From: JBEBXQ01 sp040391535
GTDB lineage: Bacteria > Bacteroidota > Bacteroidia > Cytophagales > Spirosomataceae
Length of the DNA stretch: 55,039 nt
Reading direction: 5' to 3'
Assembly: GCA_040391535.1 (NCBI GenBank)
Contig: JBEBXQ010000011.1
Location: 1 to 55,039 of the forward strand
The notes below the pieces were generated by a model. It was given only the letters and a program-made list of their open reading frames with translations, did not search any database and was not told the DNA's origin. The position numbers were made by a program, and so were the translations under genes. How positions within the stretch are numbered: the first letter of the stretch is position 1; the number at the start of each line of letters is the position of its first letter. Below are positions 26,031 to 35,110 of this stretch, piece after piece.

Positions 26031-27487
26031 TATTGAAAATTGGGCCGTAATTTATGAATGGTATTATCAACGTCGGTATTAGAAGTCATCAGCATATTAA
26101 TCGACTGAATAGAATGAATAACCGTACTGTGATCGCGCCCTCCAAAATGGTAACCAATTGATTTGAGTGGTAAATCAGTATATTCTTTTGCAAAGTACAT
26201 AGCCATTTGTCTTGGATATACAAACGCCTTTTTCCGGCTTTTGCTTTTAAGATCGGCAACGGTAATTTCAAAGTAATCGGCAATCACCTCCTGAATGGTA
26301 TCAATGGTTATCTCCTTGTTCTCTTCCATTACGATATGACGGAGCGTATTTTTTGCCAGCTCCACGTCAATTTCTCTCCTGGTAAGAGATGCCTGAGCCA
26401 TCAGTGAGATAATGACACCCTCCAGTTCACGTATATTGGTATTCACACTGTGGGCTACATATTCAATTACATTATAAGCGATATCGATACCTTCTGCCTG
26501 CAGTTTTCGCTGAATGATGGCAATCCGTGTTTCAAAATCCGGTGTCTGAAGATCAGCCGTAAGACCCCATTTGAAACGGGACAACAGACGATCCTGCAAA
26601 CCCTGTAAATCCCGGGGTGCACGGTCACTGGTCATAATAATCTGCTTGCCCAGCTGGTGCAGGTGATTGAAAATATGAAAAAATGTATCCTGGGTTTTCT
26701 CCTTACCCGACATGAACTGCACATCATCAATAATGAGTGCATCCACCTTCATGTAAAAATCAGTAAAATAATGGAGTGTATTGTTTTTAATGGCGTTGAT
26801 AAACTGATTGGTAAACTTTTCAGAAGAGACATATACCACATTTTTATTGGGATAATGTCCTTTAATATAGTTACCGATCGCCTGTACAAGATGCGTTTTC
26901 CCTAGTCCCACGCCTCCGTAAAGCATCAGTGGATTAAAGGAGGTAAGGCCTGGTCTTTGTGCAACCGCCTGACCGGCAGAACGTGCAAGCCGGTTACAGT
27001 CACCTTCAATAAAACTATCAAAAGAATAATTGGTATTCAGATAACTGTCAAGCTGCAGAGAGTCCGGATCCTTGACAGGTGCGGCTGGTGTCCTTCTGGG
27101 ATCTGTTTCAAAATTATCTGGTTTGGACCAATCATGGTTTTGAGAGGTTGTTACGTTCATTGTCAACGGATTGTTCCTTCCGTTGCCTGTATCAACGATA
27201 ATGGAATATTCCAATGTTCCATCCCTCCCAATGGCATAATCAAGAGCCTGCCTTAGCAAATGAACATAATTGTCTTCCAGCCACTCATAAAAGAACTGAC
27301 TGGGTACCTGAATAGTTAACGCCTTACCAGTGAAGCGATAAGGTTTGATAGGTTCAAACCAAGTCTTATAACTTTGTTCAGGAATGCCTTCTCTTATCAC
27401 TAAGAGGCATTTTTCCCAAATAAGGTCCGCTTCTTTCTGATTTACAATCCTTTCCAAGGTGTTATTTTCGATGTATCCAGGTGTCAT
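26030..27487 (-). CDS. dnaA: Chromosomal replication initiator DnaA
   Basis: ATP-dependent initiator protein of 485 residues. Domain I covers about 15-95. A variable linker runs from 96 to 150. Domain III holds AAA+ Walker A GGVGLGKT at 191-198 and Walker B with VDALIIDDVQFMSGKEKTQ. Domain IV ends with the DNA-binding signature GRDHSTVIHSIQSI. The N-terminus runs about 10 residues past the usual start; an internal start is possible but no better Met exists nearby. It is followed by a one-base-overlapping GNAT/FemAB gene. dnaN is not adjacent and no DnaA-box cluster is seen nearby. Confidence 0.98.
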   Translation of the reverse strand: MTPGYIENNTLERIVNQKEADLIWEKCLLVIREGIPEQSYKTWFEPIKPYRFTGKALTIQVPSQFFYEWLEDNYVHLLRQALDYAIGRDGTLEYSIIVDTGNGRNNPLTMNVTTSQNHDWSKPDNFETDPRRTPAAPVKDPDSLQLDSYLNTNYSFDSFIEGDCNRLARSAGQAVAQRPGLTSFNPLMLYGGVGLGKTHLVQAIGNYIKGHYPNKNVVYVSSEKFTNQFINAIKNNTLHYFTDFYMKVDALIIDDVQFMSGKEKTQDTFFHIFNHLHQLGKQIIMTSDRAPRDLQGLQDRLLSRFKWGLTADLQTPDFETRIAIIQRKLQAEGIDIAYNVIEYVAHSVNTNIRELEGVIISLMAQASLTRREIDVELAKNTLRHIVMEENKEITIDTIQEVIADYFEITVADLKSKSRKKAFVYPRQMAMYFAKEYTDLPLKSIGYHFGGRDHSTVIHSIQSINMLMTSNTDVDNTIHKLRPNFQ

Positions 27488-27993
27488 ATTTGTAGGGATT
27501 GCAAAGATAGCAAATTAGCAACAGTTGCTTACCATAATTGGAATCCTAAATTAGGGAATAACTCCAATTTTAACAATGGTTGATTTTTGCTCTATAAGAA
27601 AAATCCAATATTACTGCAAGCTGTCTGGTCTGATTGGATTGACGTGATTAAAAAAATGTAACAGAAAATTTTAGCATAATTTTTAAAAAAAATATATTCA
27701 AAAATATGCTTAATTAATTCGATTAATTTTATAATGAAACCCTAAGCCTGGCTTCTTGCAGTTCATGCGGATAAGATTTTTTCAATAGGTTTTATAAATG
27801 AAAATATAGTTTATATATGCCCTGAAAACCGGTTCAGGGTTCTCGGGCTGATTAGAACAGGCAGATCATGATAATAGTTCTAAGAAAAGTAGCTTACAGG
27901 AAAAAATTGTTTGGGGAATGTAGGCATAAGCCTGAATTTTGTATGTTTTATTAACATCTTTGCATTGAAGTCCATGTTACCTGACCCGTTAGA
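27488..27993. other. 506-nt intergenic region between dnaA and the serine dehydratase gene
   Basis: Divergent spacer, AT-rich. The minus strand at 27502-27509 reads TATCTTTG, a possible dnaA -7 box leaving a leader of about 8 nt. A perfect 7-bp stem-loop CCCTGAA/TTCAGGG lies at 27820-27839 without a T tail. I looked for TTATCCACA on both strands and found none, so this is not an obvious oriC. No small gene is convincing. Confidence 0.5.
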
Positions 27994-29376
27994 ATGAAAT
28001 CAGCTACTTATATAACAACATCCATTTTTGACCTTTTTAAAGTAGGGCCCGGTCCATCGAGTTCACATACCATCGGTCCTATGAAAGCAGCCTTTCGCTT
28101 CAGAAAGGATCTTGAAGCGTTTTGTGAACAGCACCCTGAAGAAGATGAACTCAGCATCATTGTTCATTTATATGGTTCGTTAAGTGCTACCGGGAAAGGG
28201 CACGGTACTGACAAGGCTGTACTGGGCGGATTGCTGGGTTGGCTTCCTGAAAACTGTGACCCTGTACAGTTATCTGCTTTATTGGAAAAGCCCGGTGAAA
28301 GCTATGCGATTTCAGCGGGGGGGAAGGAAATTGTGGTGAAGCCTGATTTTATTGTCTTTGAAAAGCGAAAGTATGTTTCCCCCCACCCGAACACTTTGGT
28401 GTTGTGCCTGATCAATAACAGGGGAGAAGCTCTGCTGGAAAGTGAGTATTATTCGGTAGGTGGCGGGTTTATTCAGAAAAAGGGCGAGGTTGAAAGTACA
28501 GTTGATCCGGCCGTATTACCTTATCCTTATTCGACAATGGATGAATTGAAAGAGCATCTTAAGACGGGAGTTTCTCTGACCGACCTGATGATAGCCAATG
28601 AAACTGCGGTTTCAGGACTTAACAGGAAGGAAATCATGTCGGGGATTGATAAAATACTGTCAGTAATGCATAAGGCCGTCAGGAGAGGCTTAAAAAATAA
28701 GGGTGTTTTGCCAGGGAAAATAAAACTGACACGAAAAGCACCGGTGTTGTTTGATCAGGCACGTCAGCAGGCACAATCTTCTGATGGTTTCCTCCTTTTC
28801 CTGAATAGTTATTCCCTGGCGGCTTCAGAAGAAAATGCAGCCGGCAATATAGTAGTTACAGCACCTACATCCGGCGCATCCGGTGTAATACCCGGTTTAA
28901 CTTACCTGATGAAACATCATTTTCATCATAATCCGGATAAGATGAGAAATGGCATGCTGGCTGCCGCCGCTATTGGTTTTCTGGTAAAACATAATGCAAG
29001 TATTTCAGGAGCCGAAATGGGTTGTATGGGAGAAGTAGGTACTGCTTCCGCTATGGGAGGCGCCATGCTCGCTTATAGTGCAGGGAAATCCATTCAGGTA
29101 GTGGAAGCTGCCGCTGAAATCGGTATTGAACATCATCTGGGAATGACGTGCGATCCTATTGGCGGCTATGTGCAGATACCGTGTATTGAACGGAACGCGA
29201 TGGGAGCTGCCAAAGCATACAATGCCTATTTGCTGGCTTCATCCGGAGCGTCCGTTTTTCAGAAAATATCACTTGACAGTGTGATCAAAGTTATGAAAGC
29301 AACAGGCAGAGATATGTCTAAGAAATATAAAGAGACTTCAGAAGGTGGGTTGGCATTAAGTATGACAGAATGTTAA
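27994..29376 (+). CDS. sdaA: L-serine ammonia-lyase, iron-sulfur, single chain
   Basis: Converts L-serine to pyruvate and ammonia with a 4Fe-4S cluster; 460 residues with the beta domain (1 to about 160, FDLFKVGPGPSSSHTIGPM) fused to the alpha domain (TAPTSGASGVIPGLTYL). Probable cluster ligands are Cys344 (MGCMGEVG), Cys386 (MTCDPIGG) and Cys397 (IPCIERN). The very last residue, Cys460, matches the C-terminal Cys that plugs the active site as fourth ligand in the Legionella enzyme. It is followed 70 nt later by an MFS transporter gene, perhaps for a related amino or organic acid. Confidence 0.96.
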   Translation: MKSATYITTSIFDLFKVGPGPSSSHTIGPMKAAFRFRKDLEAFCEQHPEEDELSIIVHLYGSLSATGKGHGTDKAVLGGLLGWLPENCDPVQLSALLEKPGESYAISAGGKEIVVKPDFIVFEKRKYVSPHPNTLVLCLINNRGEALLESEYYSVGGGFIQKKGEVESTVDPAVLPYPYSTMDELKEHLKTGVSLTDLMIANETAVSGLNRKEIMSGIDKILSVMHKAVRRGLKNKGVLPGKIKLTRKAPVLFDQARQQAQSSDGFLLFLNSYSLAASEENAAGNIVVTAPTSGASGVIPGLTYLMKHHFHHNPDKMRNGMLAAAAIGFLVKHNASISGAEMGCMGEVGTASAMGGAMLAYSAGKSIQVVEAAAEIGIEHHLGMTCDPIGGYVQIPCIERNAMGAAKAYNAYLLASSGASVFQKISLDSVIKVMKATGRDMSKKYKETSEGGLALSMTEC

Positions 29377-29446
29377 AAATGTAATTTTTTTAGAACAGAA
29401 CTATACTTTTATAGTAAATTCGCCAAATTTAATTCCAAAATACTTA

Positions 29447-30691
29447 ATGAAACCATTAGAAACGACTTCAAAATCTGCTGTCTCACATTTATTTAGTGCC
29501 CCGGTTATTGTTGCTGCCCTTGGCTATTTTGTTGACATATATGATCTTCTACTGTTTGGAATAGTAAGAATTCCAAGTCTCAGAGATCTGGGACTTTCTG
29601 AATCCGAAATATCCAGTGTTGGAGCCAGTATTCTTAACTGGCAAATGGCCGGCCTTTTATTGGGCGGAATCCTCTGGGGTGTCCTTGGTGATAAAAAAGG
29701 GCGTCTGTCTGTTTTATTCGGATCTATTTTAACCTATTCTCTGGCGAATATCGCCTGTGGATTTGTACAGGATCCTTTTGTTTATAAAATCCTGCGCTTT
29801 ATTGCAGGTGTTGGGTTAGCGGGTGAGCTTGGAGCAGGTATAACACTTGTTTCGGAAATTCTCCCCAAACATCTGAGAGCAATAGGTACTTCGCTTGTAG
29901 CCGGTATCGGATTACTCGGCGCCATTGTGGCCTATTTTACCGTGGAGATGTTTGACTGGCGCTATGCTTATTTTATCGGCGGAGGATTGGGGGTTACCCT
30001 GCTGCTGCTGAGGGTAGGTGTATTTGAGTCCGGTATTTTTGAGCATCTCAAGAACCAGCATAATGTATCCAAAGGGAATTTCTTTTCTTTGTTTTCCAAC
30101 AAAGACCGGCTGAGCCGTTATCTGAAATGTATCGGAATAGGTATACCTACCTGGTTTGTGATTGGTATTCTTGCTACTTTCAGTAATGAATTCGGTAAGG
30201 CGATGGGCATTTCTGAAGATATCGTTCCCGGGCTTTCGATTATGTGGTGTTACGTTGGACTGTCAGTAGGAGATTTATTGAGCGGTGTAATCAGTCATGC
30301 ACTGGAGAGTCGTAAAAAGGCTGTTTTCGTGTTGATGTTTTTCGCATTTATCTGTTCAGTGTTTTATTTGTACGGAGGAATAGACAGCCCCACAAAATTC
30401 TACTTTGTGGTTACTTTACTTGGATTCGGTATTGGTTACTGGGCGATGTTTGTGACTATCGGTGCCGAGCAGTTTGGTACCAACTTAAGAGCGACTGCAG
30501 CTACCACCGTTCCTAATATGGTCAGAGGTACTGTGGTGGGTATGACTACTCTTTTTGGTCTCTTTAAAGAATCTTTTACTGTAATAGATGCAGGTGCACT
30601 GGTAGGTATTATTTGTTTTGCAATTGGTTTTTACTGCACACTCACCATTTCAGAAACACACGGCAAAGACCTCAACTTTCTGGAAGAATAA
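29447..30691 (+). CDS. MFS transporter
   Basis: Inner-membrane carrier of 414 residues with twelve predicted helices. The conserved loop 2-3 motif is GVLGDKKGRLSVLFGS, with a second-half loop around SHALESRKKAVFVLM. Helix 4 has FIAGVGLAGELGAGITLVSE, in the style of sugar-phosphate, aromatic-acid or metabolite:H+ symporters. The following gene has its own promoter. Position after sdaA suggests a serine- or organic-acid-related substrate, but the sequence does not show it. The start at 29447 (MKPLETTSKSAVSHLFSAPV) places a short cytoplasmic tail before helix 1. Confidence 0.9.
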   Translation: MKPLETTSKSAVSHLFSAPVIVAALGYFVDIYDLLLFGIVRIPSLRDLGLSESEISSVGASILNWQMAGLLLGGILWGVLGDKKGRLSVLFGSILTYSLANIACGFVQDPFVYKILRFIAGVGLAGELGAGITLVSEILPKHLRAIGTSLVAGIGLLGAIVAYFTVEMFDWRYAYFIGGGLGVTLLLLRVGVFESGIFEHLKNQHNVSKGNFFSLFSNKDRLSRYLKCIGIGIPTWFVIGILATFSNEFGKAMGISEDIVPGLSIMWCYVGLSVGDLLSGVISHALESRKKAVFVLMFFAFICSVFYLYGGIDSPTKFYFVVTLLGFGIGYWAMFVTIGAEQFGTNLRATAATTVPNMVRGTVVGMTTLFGLFKESFTVIDAGALVGIICFAIGFYCTLTISETHGKDLNFLEE

Positions 30692-30855
30692 CCTGTCGTA
30701 TGGTATCCTTTATGGTTTGATTTAAATTTCAGAAAATATATTTTTTCTCCCTTGCAACTTTTTCCGTTTTTCTTACCTCTTTGGTACAGATAGTTATAAA
30801 ATGGAAAGAGTTGCTTTTTTTTTCTATCGCGAATAAAAAAACAAGGTACTATGTA

Positions 30856-30885
30856 TTGCATAATACCATAATTTATTTACCTTTG
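30856..30885 (+). promoter_or_regulatory. Bacteroidota-type promoter of the small secreted protein gene
   Basis: TTG at 30856-30858, a 19-nt spacer, then TACCTTTG at 30878-30885. This is a full match to TTG-N17-19-TAnnTTTG and would give a leader of about 30 nt before ATG 30923. Confidence 0.7.
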
Positions 30886-30922
30886 TAACGTATTCATTAT
30901 AAACCTTTAGCTGTACGCGGTC

Positions 30923-31258
30923 ATGAGAAATAAGAGATTGGTACTTGTAATGTTGCTGGTGATATTCAGTATGTCACAGTCAGGTGCGACAGGTTTTGTT
31001 CCTAATATGTTTGTCGCACAGAAGAAATTGAATAAATCGGTCAGAGTTGCGAACACCACGAAAATAACCAAAACAAACGATCAGCTGACTATTGAATTCA
31101 AGGAGAAAAAAAGCGTATCTGAAAGTGAGAAAAAACCTTCTGAAGCCTATTTTTCCGAGGTAAAAGAATCCGTTGAGTTAGAATCTGCAACAACATCTAT
31201 TACACGTTTTATATTCAAATGGATGGTTTCATACCTTTCTATGGGGCGGGTAGGCTGA
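30923..31258 (+). CDS. Small secreted lysine/glutamate-rich protein, unknown function
   Basis: A 111-residue protein I do not recognise. Residues 1-24 look like a Sec signal (MRNKRLVLVMLLVIFSMSQS). The middle is strongly charged (IEFKEKKSVSESEKKPSE) and probably disordered. The C-terminus has a short amphipathic or hydrophobic stretch (SITRFIFKWMVSYLSMG). A textbook promoter 38 nt upstream supports a real gene. Its 3' end is 11 nt from the convergent DUF5723 gene. It could be a stress or envelope peptide; no function is claimed. Confidence 0.65.
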   Translation: MRNKRLVLVMLLVIFSMSQSGATGFVPNMFVAQKKLNKSVRVANTTKITKTNDQLTIEFKEKKSVSESEKKPSEAYFSEVKESVELESATTSITRFIFKWMVSYLSMGRVG

Positions 31259-31269
31259 GACAGATGCTT

Positions 31270-32688
31270 TTATTTCTTGAATTTAAATATTGACAAGCCG
31301 ATATAACCCATAGAAATACGTTTATTCCTGGCGGGAAATATACCCGTGACATTAGAGAACCCAACGAAGATAGGCCCGAAATGAGCTGTAAGTCCGAGAT
31401 TGGGTTTTTTGTTTCCTTTCACAATAGTAACCGGAAAAGCCAGATCAAAATCATCATCTTCAAAACGAGGCGTAATCATGATATAATCGGGCTGGTAAAT
31501 ATTTCTGAAGTCTTCGTTCGGTGTATGTAAAGCTTTGGTTTTACTGATATTAATGAAAAATGAGCGTGCCAGCTGAACGTCCGCATCAATATGTAAAGCC
31601 GCAGGTAATTCAGGATGTGGCATGTTATATTCGTCTACCGGATTTCCCTTGAAAACCTGCATAAAGCCGGTTGCTCCGTGGTCTGCAATAGTTTCAAGTT
31701 CTGGCTGACGGACAGAAACTTTTTCTGCGGTACCTTCTTCAATGTGCTGTTGTGTGTGATCATAGCTTATTTTACCCATATCTGTAACAGAGGCTGATAT
31801 CCTGAGGAGATAATCAGGGCTGTCATTATAGACTTCTTTGTTTTTTGTCCATACTGACCCTATTTCATACGAAATGCCCAGGTCGTAAGCCCAACCGCTT
31901 CCATAGTCATTACCATTGAGAACAGGCCGCAACCCGGTTTTTTTCATCGGACTGGAGTAACCGCTTTCATAAATTGCATTTTCCAGAACCAATTCTTTTG
32001 AAAGTGCCGGATCTGCCGGTGAATTTACCTGAAAACGTTCAATGTTTCCTTTTATATACGATAGCCTTGCGCCAGTGATTCTTTTTCCCGTAGCCCCGAT
32101 TCTCAGATGTTGTATATCAGATTTAATCAGACTGACACCATACGAGAAAGCGATTTCAGAAAAGCTCTGCTGAGTCAGATCAAAAGCGCCCCATGAGCCG
32201 GACGAGGGAACGGAGAGATCCGTGTCCATTCTTTTGGCGTATAGCTGCCCGATTGTTTCCGGGATATTAGTTCCCTGTATATAACCTCTCGTCCTGAACT
32301 GAATAGCGAATCCATGTCTTTCACCAGCCGAAAATAATACAGAAGGCCAGCGTATATCAGAAGTCAGGTAGATCGGATCGGAGGTAGTTAACGAACCCAT
32401 TGTCCGCGAACGTCCGTAAATTTCCTTACTTGAGCCTGAGGCAAGAATAGGTGTCAGAAATGCATTACGACCGATAAAATCGAAATACCGGTTATTAATG
32501 GAGCCTCCCATGGTAAGTACATTGACCTGAAACTGATAGCGGGTGCCCCCAAGTGCCGCCGGATTATAGGTTGTGCGGTAAAGGCCCCCGTTATTGCTTA
32601 TTTCCATTCCGGGTATTTGCTGGGCTTGGGAGATGATTCCAACAGAAGAAAGTATAAACGAAGAAATTAACGATCTGAAATTTAGCAT
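31270..32688 (-). CDS. DUF5723 family outer-membrane barrel protein
   Basis: Exported 472-residue protein. Signal peptide 1-22 ends ISQAQ. The mature start reads GMEISNNGGLYRTTYNPAAL, followed by barrel strands, one with GFAIQFRTRGYIQGTNIPE. The end is MGYIGLSIFKFKK. I recognise this pattern as DUF5723, a Bacteroidota barrel family without known function, related in style to PorQ/PorV-type proteins. It is not in an obvious operon: rho lies 316 nt upstream with its own terminator between. Confidence 0.8.
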   Translation of the reverse strand: MLNFRSLISSFILSSVGIISQAQQIPGMEISNNGGLYRTTYNPAALGGTRYQFQVNVLTMGGSINNRYFDFIGRNAFLTPILASGSSKEIYGRSRTMGSLTTSDPIYLTSDIRWPSVLFSAGERHGFAIQFRTRGYIQGTNIPETIGQLYAKRMDTDLSVPSSGSWGAFDLTQQSFSEIAFSYGVSLIKSDIQHLRIGATGKRITGARLSYIKGNIERFQVNSPADPALSKELVLENAIYESGYSSPMKKTGLRPVLNGNDYGSGWAYDLGISYEIGSVWTKNKEVYNDSPDYLLRISASVTDMGKISYDHTQQHIEEGTAEKVSVRQPELETIADHGATGFMQVFKGNPVDEYNMPHPELPAALHIDADVQLARSFFINISKTKALHTPNEDFRNIYQPDYIMITPRFEDDDFDLAFPVTIVKGNKKPNLGLTAHFGPIFVGFSNVTGIFPARNKRISMGYIGLSIFKFKK

Positions 32689-33004
32689 TTTAAAATGGCT
32701 GTGGATAATTGATAATGGCTTGTTTCTGATATTTCCGTAGCTGTAAATTTACATCGCTGATGATAAAACGAAAAAACTGAACGAATATGACTTACAGAGG
32801 TAACTCTTCTGAAACAAACGCAGGAAAAACAGGTTATCTGCACAGGTAAAGATTTTTTTTACGCTGTACTCAATACTAATAGAAGGTATCCCGGCAGGGA
32901 GCTTCAGGTTCATTTTCAGACTGATCACAGTAACGGGTCTTCATTCCAAAAACAAGGCTGCCTCCTGAACAGAAGACAGCCTTAAGCGAATTGAAATTTC
33001 CTGA
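32689..33004. other. 316-nt intergenic region between rho and the DUF5723 gene
   Basis: Holds the rho terminator (32946-32983) and presumably the promoter of the DUF5723 gene. One perfect DnaA-box word (TGTGGATAA) is at 32700-32708 but it is alone. No gene is seen. Confidence 0.5.
32946..32983 (-). terminator. Terminator of rho
   Basis: Stem AAGGCTG (32954-32960) and CAGCCTT (32977-32983). The minus strand continues GTTTTTGG. It lies 22 nt past the rho stop codon. Confidence 0.6.
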
Positions 33005-34738
33005 TCAGCGGTTCATTGAAATAAGAAATTCTTCATTATTTCTGGTGCCTTTCATGTTATCCAGCAGGAAGTCCATAGATTCAATGGCATTCATGTCAGA
33101 CATATGTTTTCTGAGAATCCAGACTTTTTGCAAAGTTTCCTTGTCAAGCAGTAAGTCTTCGCGGCGGGTACCTGATGCTACAACATCAATAGCGGGGAAC
33201 ATCCGCTTATTGGAAAGCTTGCGGTCGAGCTGAAGCTCCATGTTACCGGTTCCCTTAAATTCTTCAAAGATCACCTCATCCATTTTAGATCCCGTGTCAA
33301 TTAATGCGGTGGCAATAATGGTTAAAGAGCCTCCGTTTTCGACGTTCCGCGCTGCTCCGAAAAATCTCTTGGGTTTGTGAAGCGCATTTGCATCCACACC
33401 ACCTGAAAGGATTTTACCTGAAGATGGTACTACTGTATTATAGGCACGTGCAAGACGGGTAATGGAATCCAGCAGGATGACCACATCATGACCACATTCA
33501 ACCATACGTTTGGCTTTTTCAAGGACAATGCTGGCTACTTTAACGTGGCGGTCGGCCTGTTCGTCAAAAGTGGAAGCAATAACCTCCGCTTTTACACTGC
33601 GCTGCATATCGGTCACTTCTTCCGGGCGCTCGTCAATAAGCAGGATGAGCAGGAATACTTCAGGGTGATTACGGGTAATGGCATTCGCAATTTCTTTCAG
33701 AAGAACCGTTTTACCGGTTTTGGGCTGAGCAACAATCATACCCCGTTGTCCTTTACCAATGGGAGCAAACAGATCCAGAATACGTGTAGACATCATATCC
33801 GGACGGGTGCTGAGATTAAGCCGTTCTTCAGGGAAAAGCGGTGTCAGATATTCAAAGGGTATACGGTCTCTGATTTCTTCTGTGGTTTTACCATTGACCG
33901 TTTCAACTCTTAATAAGGCAAAATATTTTTCACCTTCTTTTGGAGGACGAATCTGTCCCTTTACGCTATCACCTGTTTTTAAGCCAAACAGTTTGATTTG
34001 CGAAGGGGATACATATATATCATCCGGACTGGCCAGGTAATTGTAATCTGCTGAACGAAGGAAACCATAGCCTCCGTCCTGCATAATTTCAAGTACACCT
34101 TCGTTAACAATCAGTCCGTCAAATTCACGAACATAGGTGTTATACGATTTCTTGATTTTGTTGTGAAACTCATTTTGCGGGGGTGATGAAACCGGTCGCT
34201 TTTCAGTATCAGCTTTGGCTTCAGCGGGTTTTTCTGCCGTCTTTTCTGCTGAAGGCTGTTCAGGGGAAGAGGTATCGGTATCCGGAGTAGTGTCTGCTTC
34301 CTGATCCAGGTCAATAGCACTCAGTTCTTCAATTTCTTCTTCCAGTAAGTCGTCATTAAGGGCAGTGTCAAATAAAAACTCGATGTTTTCGGGTTCTTCA
34401 ATCTTTACTTTCTTCTGAAAGAGTGGGGCAGGCTCAGGAGTGTTTACAGCCCTGGGCCTTCTTGGTGCTGGTTTTTTGGAGCCATCTTCCGGCGTAGCGG
34501 AAGAATAAGCCGGCTGTGCGGCCGGAACAGCCGTAACAGGCTTTCTTACCCGTTTTTTGCGGGGTTCTGCTTCTGATGCTTCCTGGCCGGATTCGTTTGA
34601 CTGTTGAGCTTGCTGATCTAAAATTTTATAAACCAGATCCTTTTTAGTGAGTTTATAAAAATCTTTTACGTCGAACTTTTCAGCAATTTCCTTTAACTCA
34701 GACAAGAGTTTTAGATTTAGTTCTTCAATTGTAAGCAT
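33005..34738 (-). CDS. rho: Transcription termination factor Rho with long N-terminal insert
   Basis: Hexameric RNA helicase ending transcription; 577 residues against about 420 in E. coli. The Rho_N helical bundle is 1-45 (ELNLKLLSELKEIAEKFDV). The insert at about 46-205 is basic and Pro-rich first (EPRKKRVRKPVTAVPAAQ), then acidic (LEEEIEELSAIDLDQEAD). The RNA-binding cold-shock fold is 206-285 (MQDGGYGFLRSADYNYLA). Walker A is AQPKTGKT at 337-344; VVILLDSITRLARAYN and the Q/R loops ILSGGVDANALHKPKRF follow. The insert is a feature of Bacteroidota Rho. A possible promoter far upstream gives a leader of about 335 nt. Confidence 0.97.
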   Translation of the reverse strand: MLTIEELNLKLLSELKEIAEKFDVKDFYKLTKKDLVYKILDQQAQQSNESGQEASEAEPRKKRVRKPVTAVPAAQPAYSSATPEDGSKKPAPRRPRAVNTPEPAPLFQKKVKIEEPENIEFLFDTALNDDLLEEEIEELSAIDLDQEADTTPDTDTSSPEQPSAEKTAEKPAEAKADTEKRPVSSPPQNEFHNKIKKSYNTYVREFDGLIVNEGVLEIMQDGGYGFLRSADYNYLASPDDIYVSPSQIKLFGLKTGDSVKGQIRPPKEGEKYFALLRVETVNGKTTEEIRDRIPFEYLTPLFPEERLNLSTRPDMMSTRILDLFAPIGKGQRGMIVAQPKTGKTVLLKEIANAITRNHPEVFLLILLIDERPEEVTDMQRSVKAEVIASTFDEQADRHVKVASIVLEKAKRMVECGHDVVILLDSITRLARAYNTVVPSSGKILSGGVDANALHKPKRFFGAARNVENGGSLTIIATALIDTGSKMDEVIFEEFKGTGNMELQLDRKLSNKRMFPAIDVVASGTRREDLLLDKETLQKVWILRKHMSDMNAIESMDFLLDNMKGTRNNEEFLISMNR

Positions 34739-34799
34739 ATAATAGTGATAGAGCGTAAAGTCTGGCTTTACAGAATATTAGATTGAGTGATGTATACGA

Positions 34800-34821
34800 A
34801 ATTTAATGTCAACATTAAATT
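34800..34821. repeat. Perfect 10-bp inverted repeat in the rho leader
   Basis: AATTTAATGT and ACATTAAATT flank a 2-nt centre, 62 nt upstream of the rho start codon. The tiny spacer favours a DNA-binding dimer site; the AT-rich arms would make a weak RNA hairpin. Confidence 0.4.
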
Positions 34822-35079
34822 GTATCCTGCGATTGATAGATAAGACAGTGTTGATATAATATTACAGGTTGTTGCTAATAAAAATTAACCATGGAGTTGA
34901 AAAGCGCTGCTGCTATTTTTTGATCAGTACATAGGTAACAAGCAGAACCTGAAATTGTTTAACGTAAAAAGCAATAATAAATAAAGGAAATTAACTTTTG
35001 ATAAAGCTCGCAGGAATTCTGTTTGCTGTTATTATGGAATGGACAAAGGAATAGGGCTCCCCGATGTTTAATCCTTTTG

Positions 35080-35110
35080 CAAAAATATCAGTTTCAAATT
35101 TAAATTGCAA
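35080..35110 (-). promoter_or_regulatory. Candidate rho promoter
   Basis: The minus strand reads TTG (35108-35110), a 20-nt spacer and TATTTTTG (35080-35087). The -7 element matches TAnnTTTG; the spacer is one base longer than usual. RNA would start about 335 nt before the rho start codon. Confidence 0.4.

Noticed and set aside
32700..32708. Perfect DnaA box word TGTGGATAA
   Set aside because: A single box without neighbours; TTATCTGCACA at about 32835 is not a match. One 9-mer in 55 kb is expected at times by chance.
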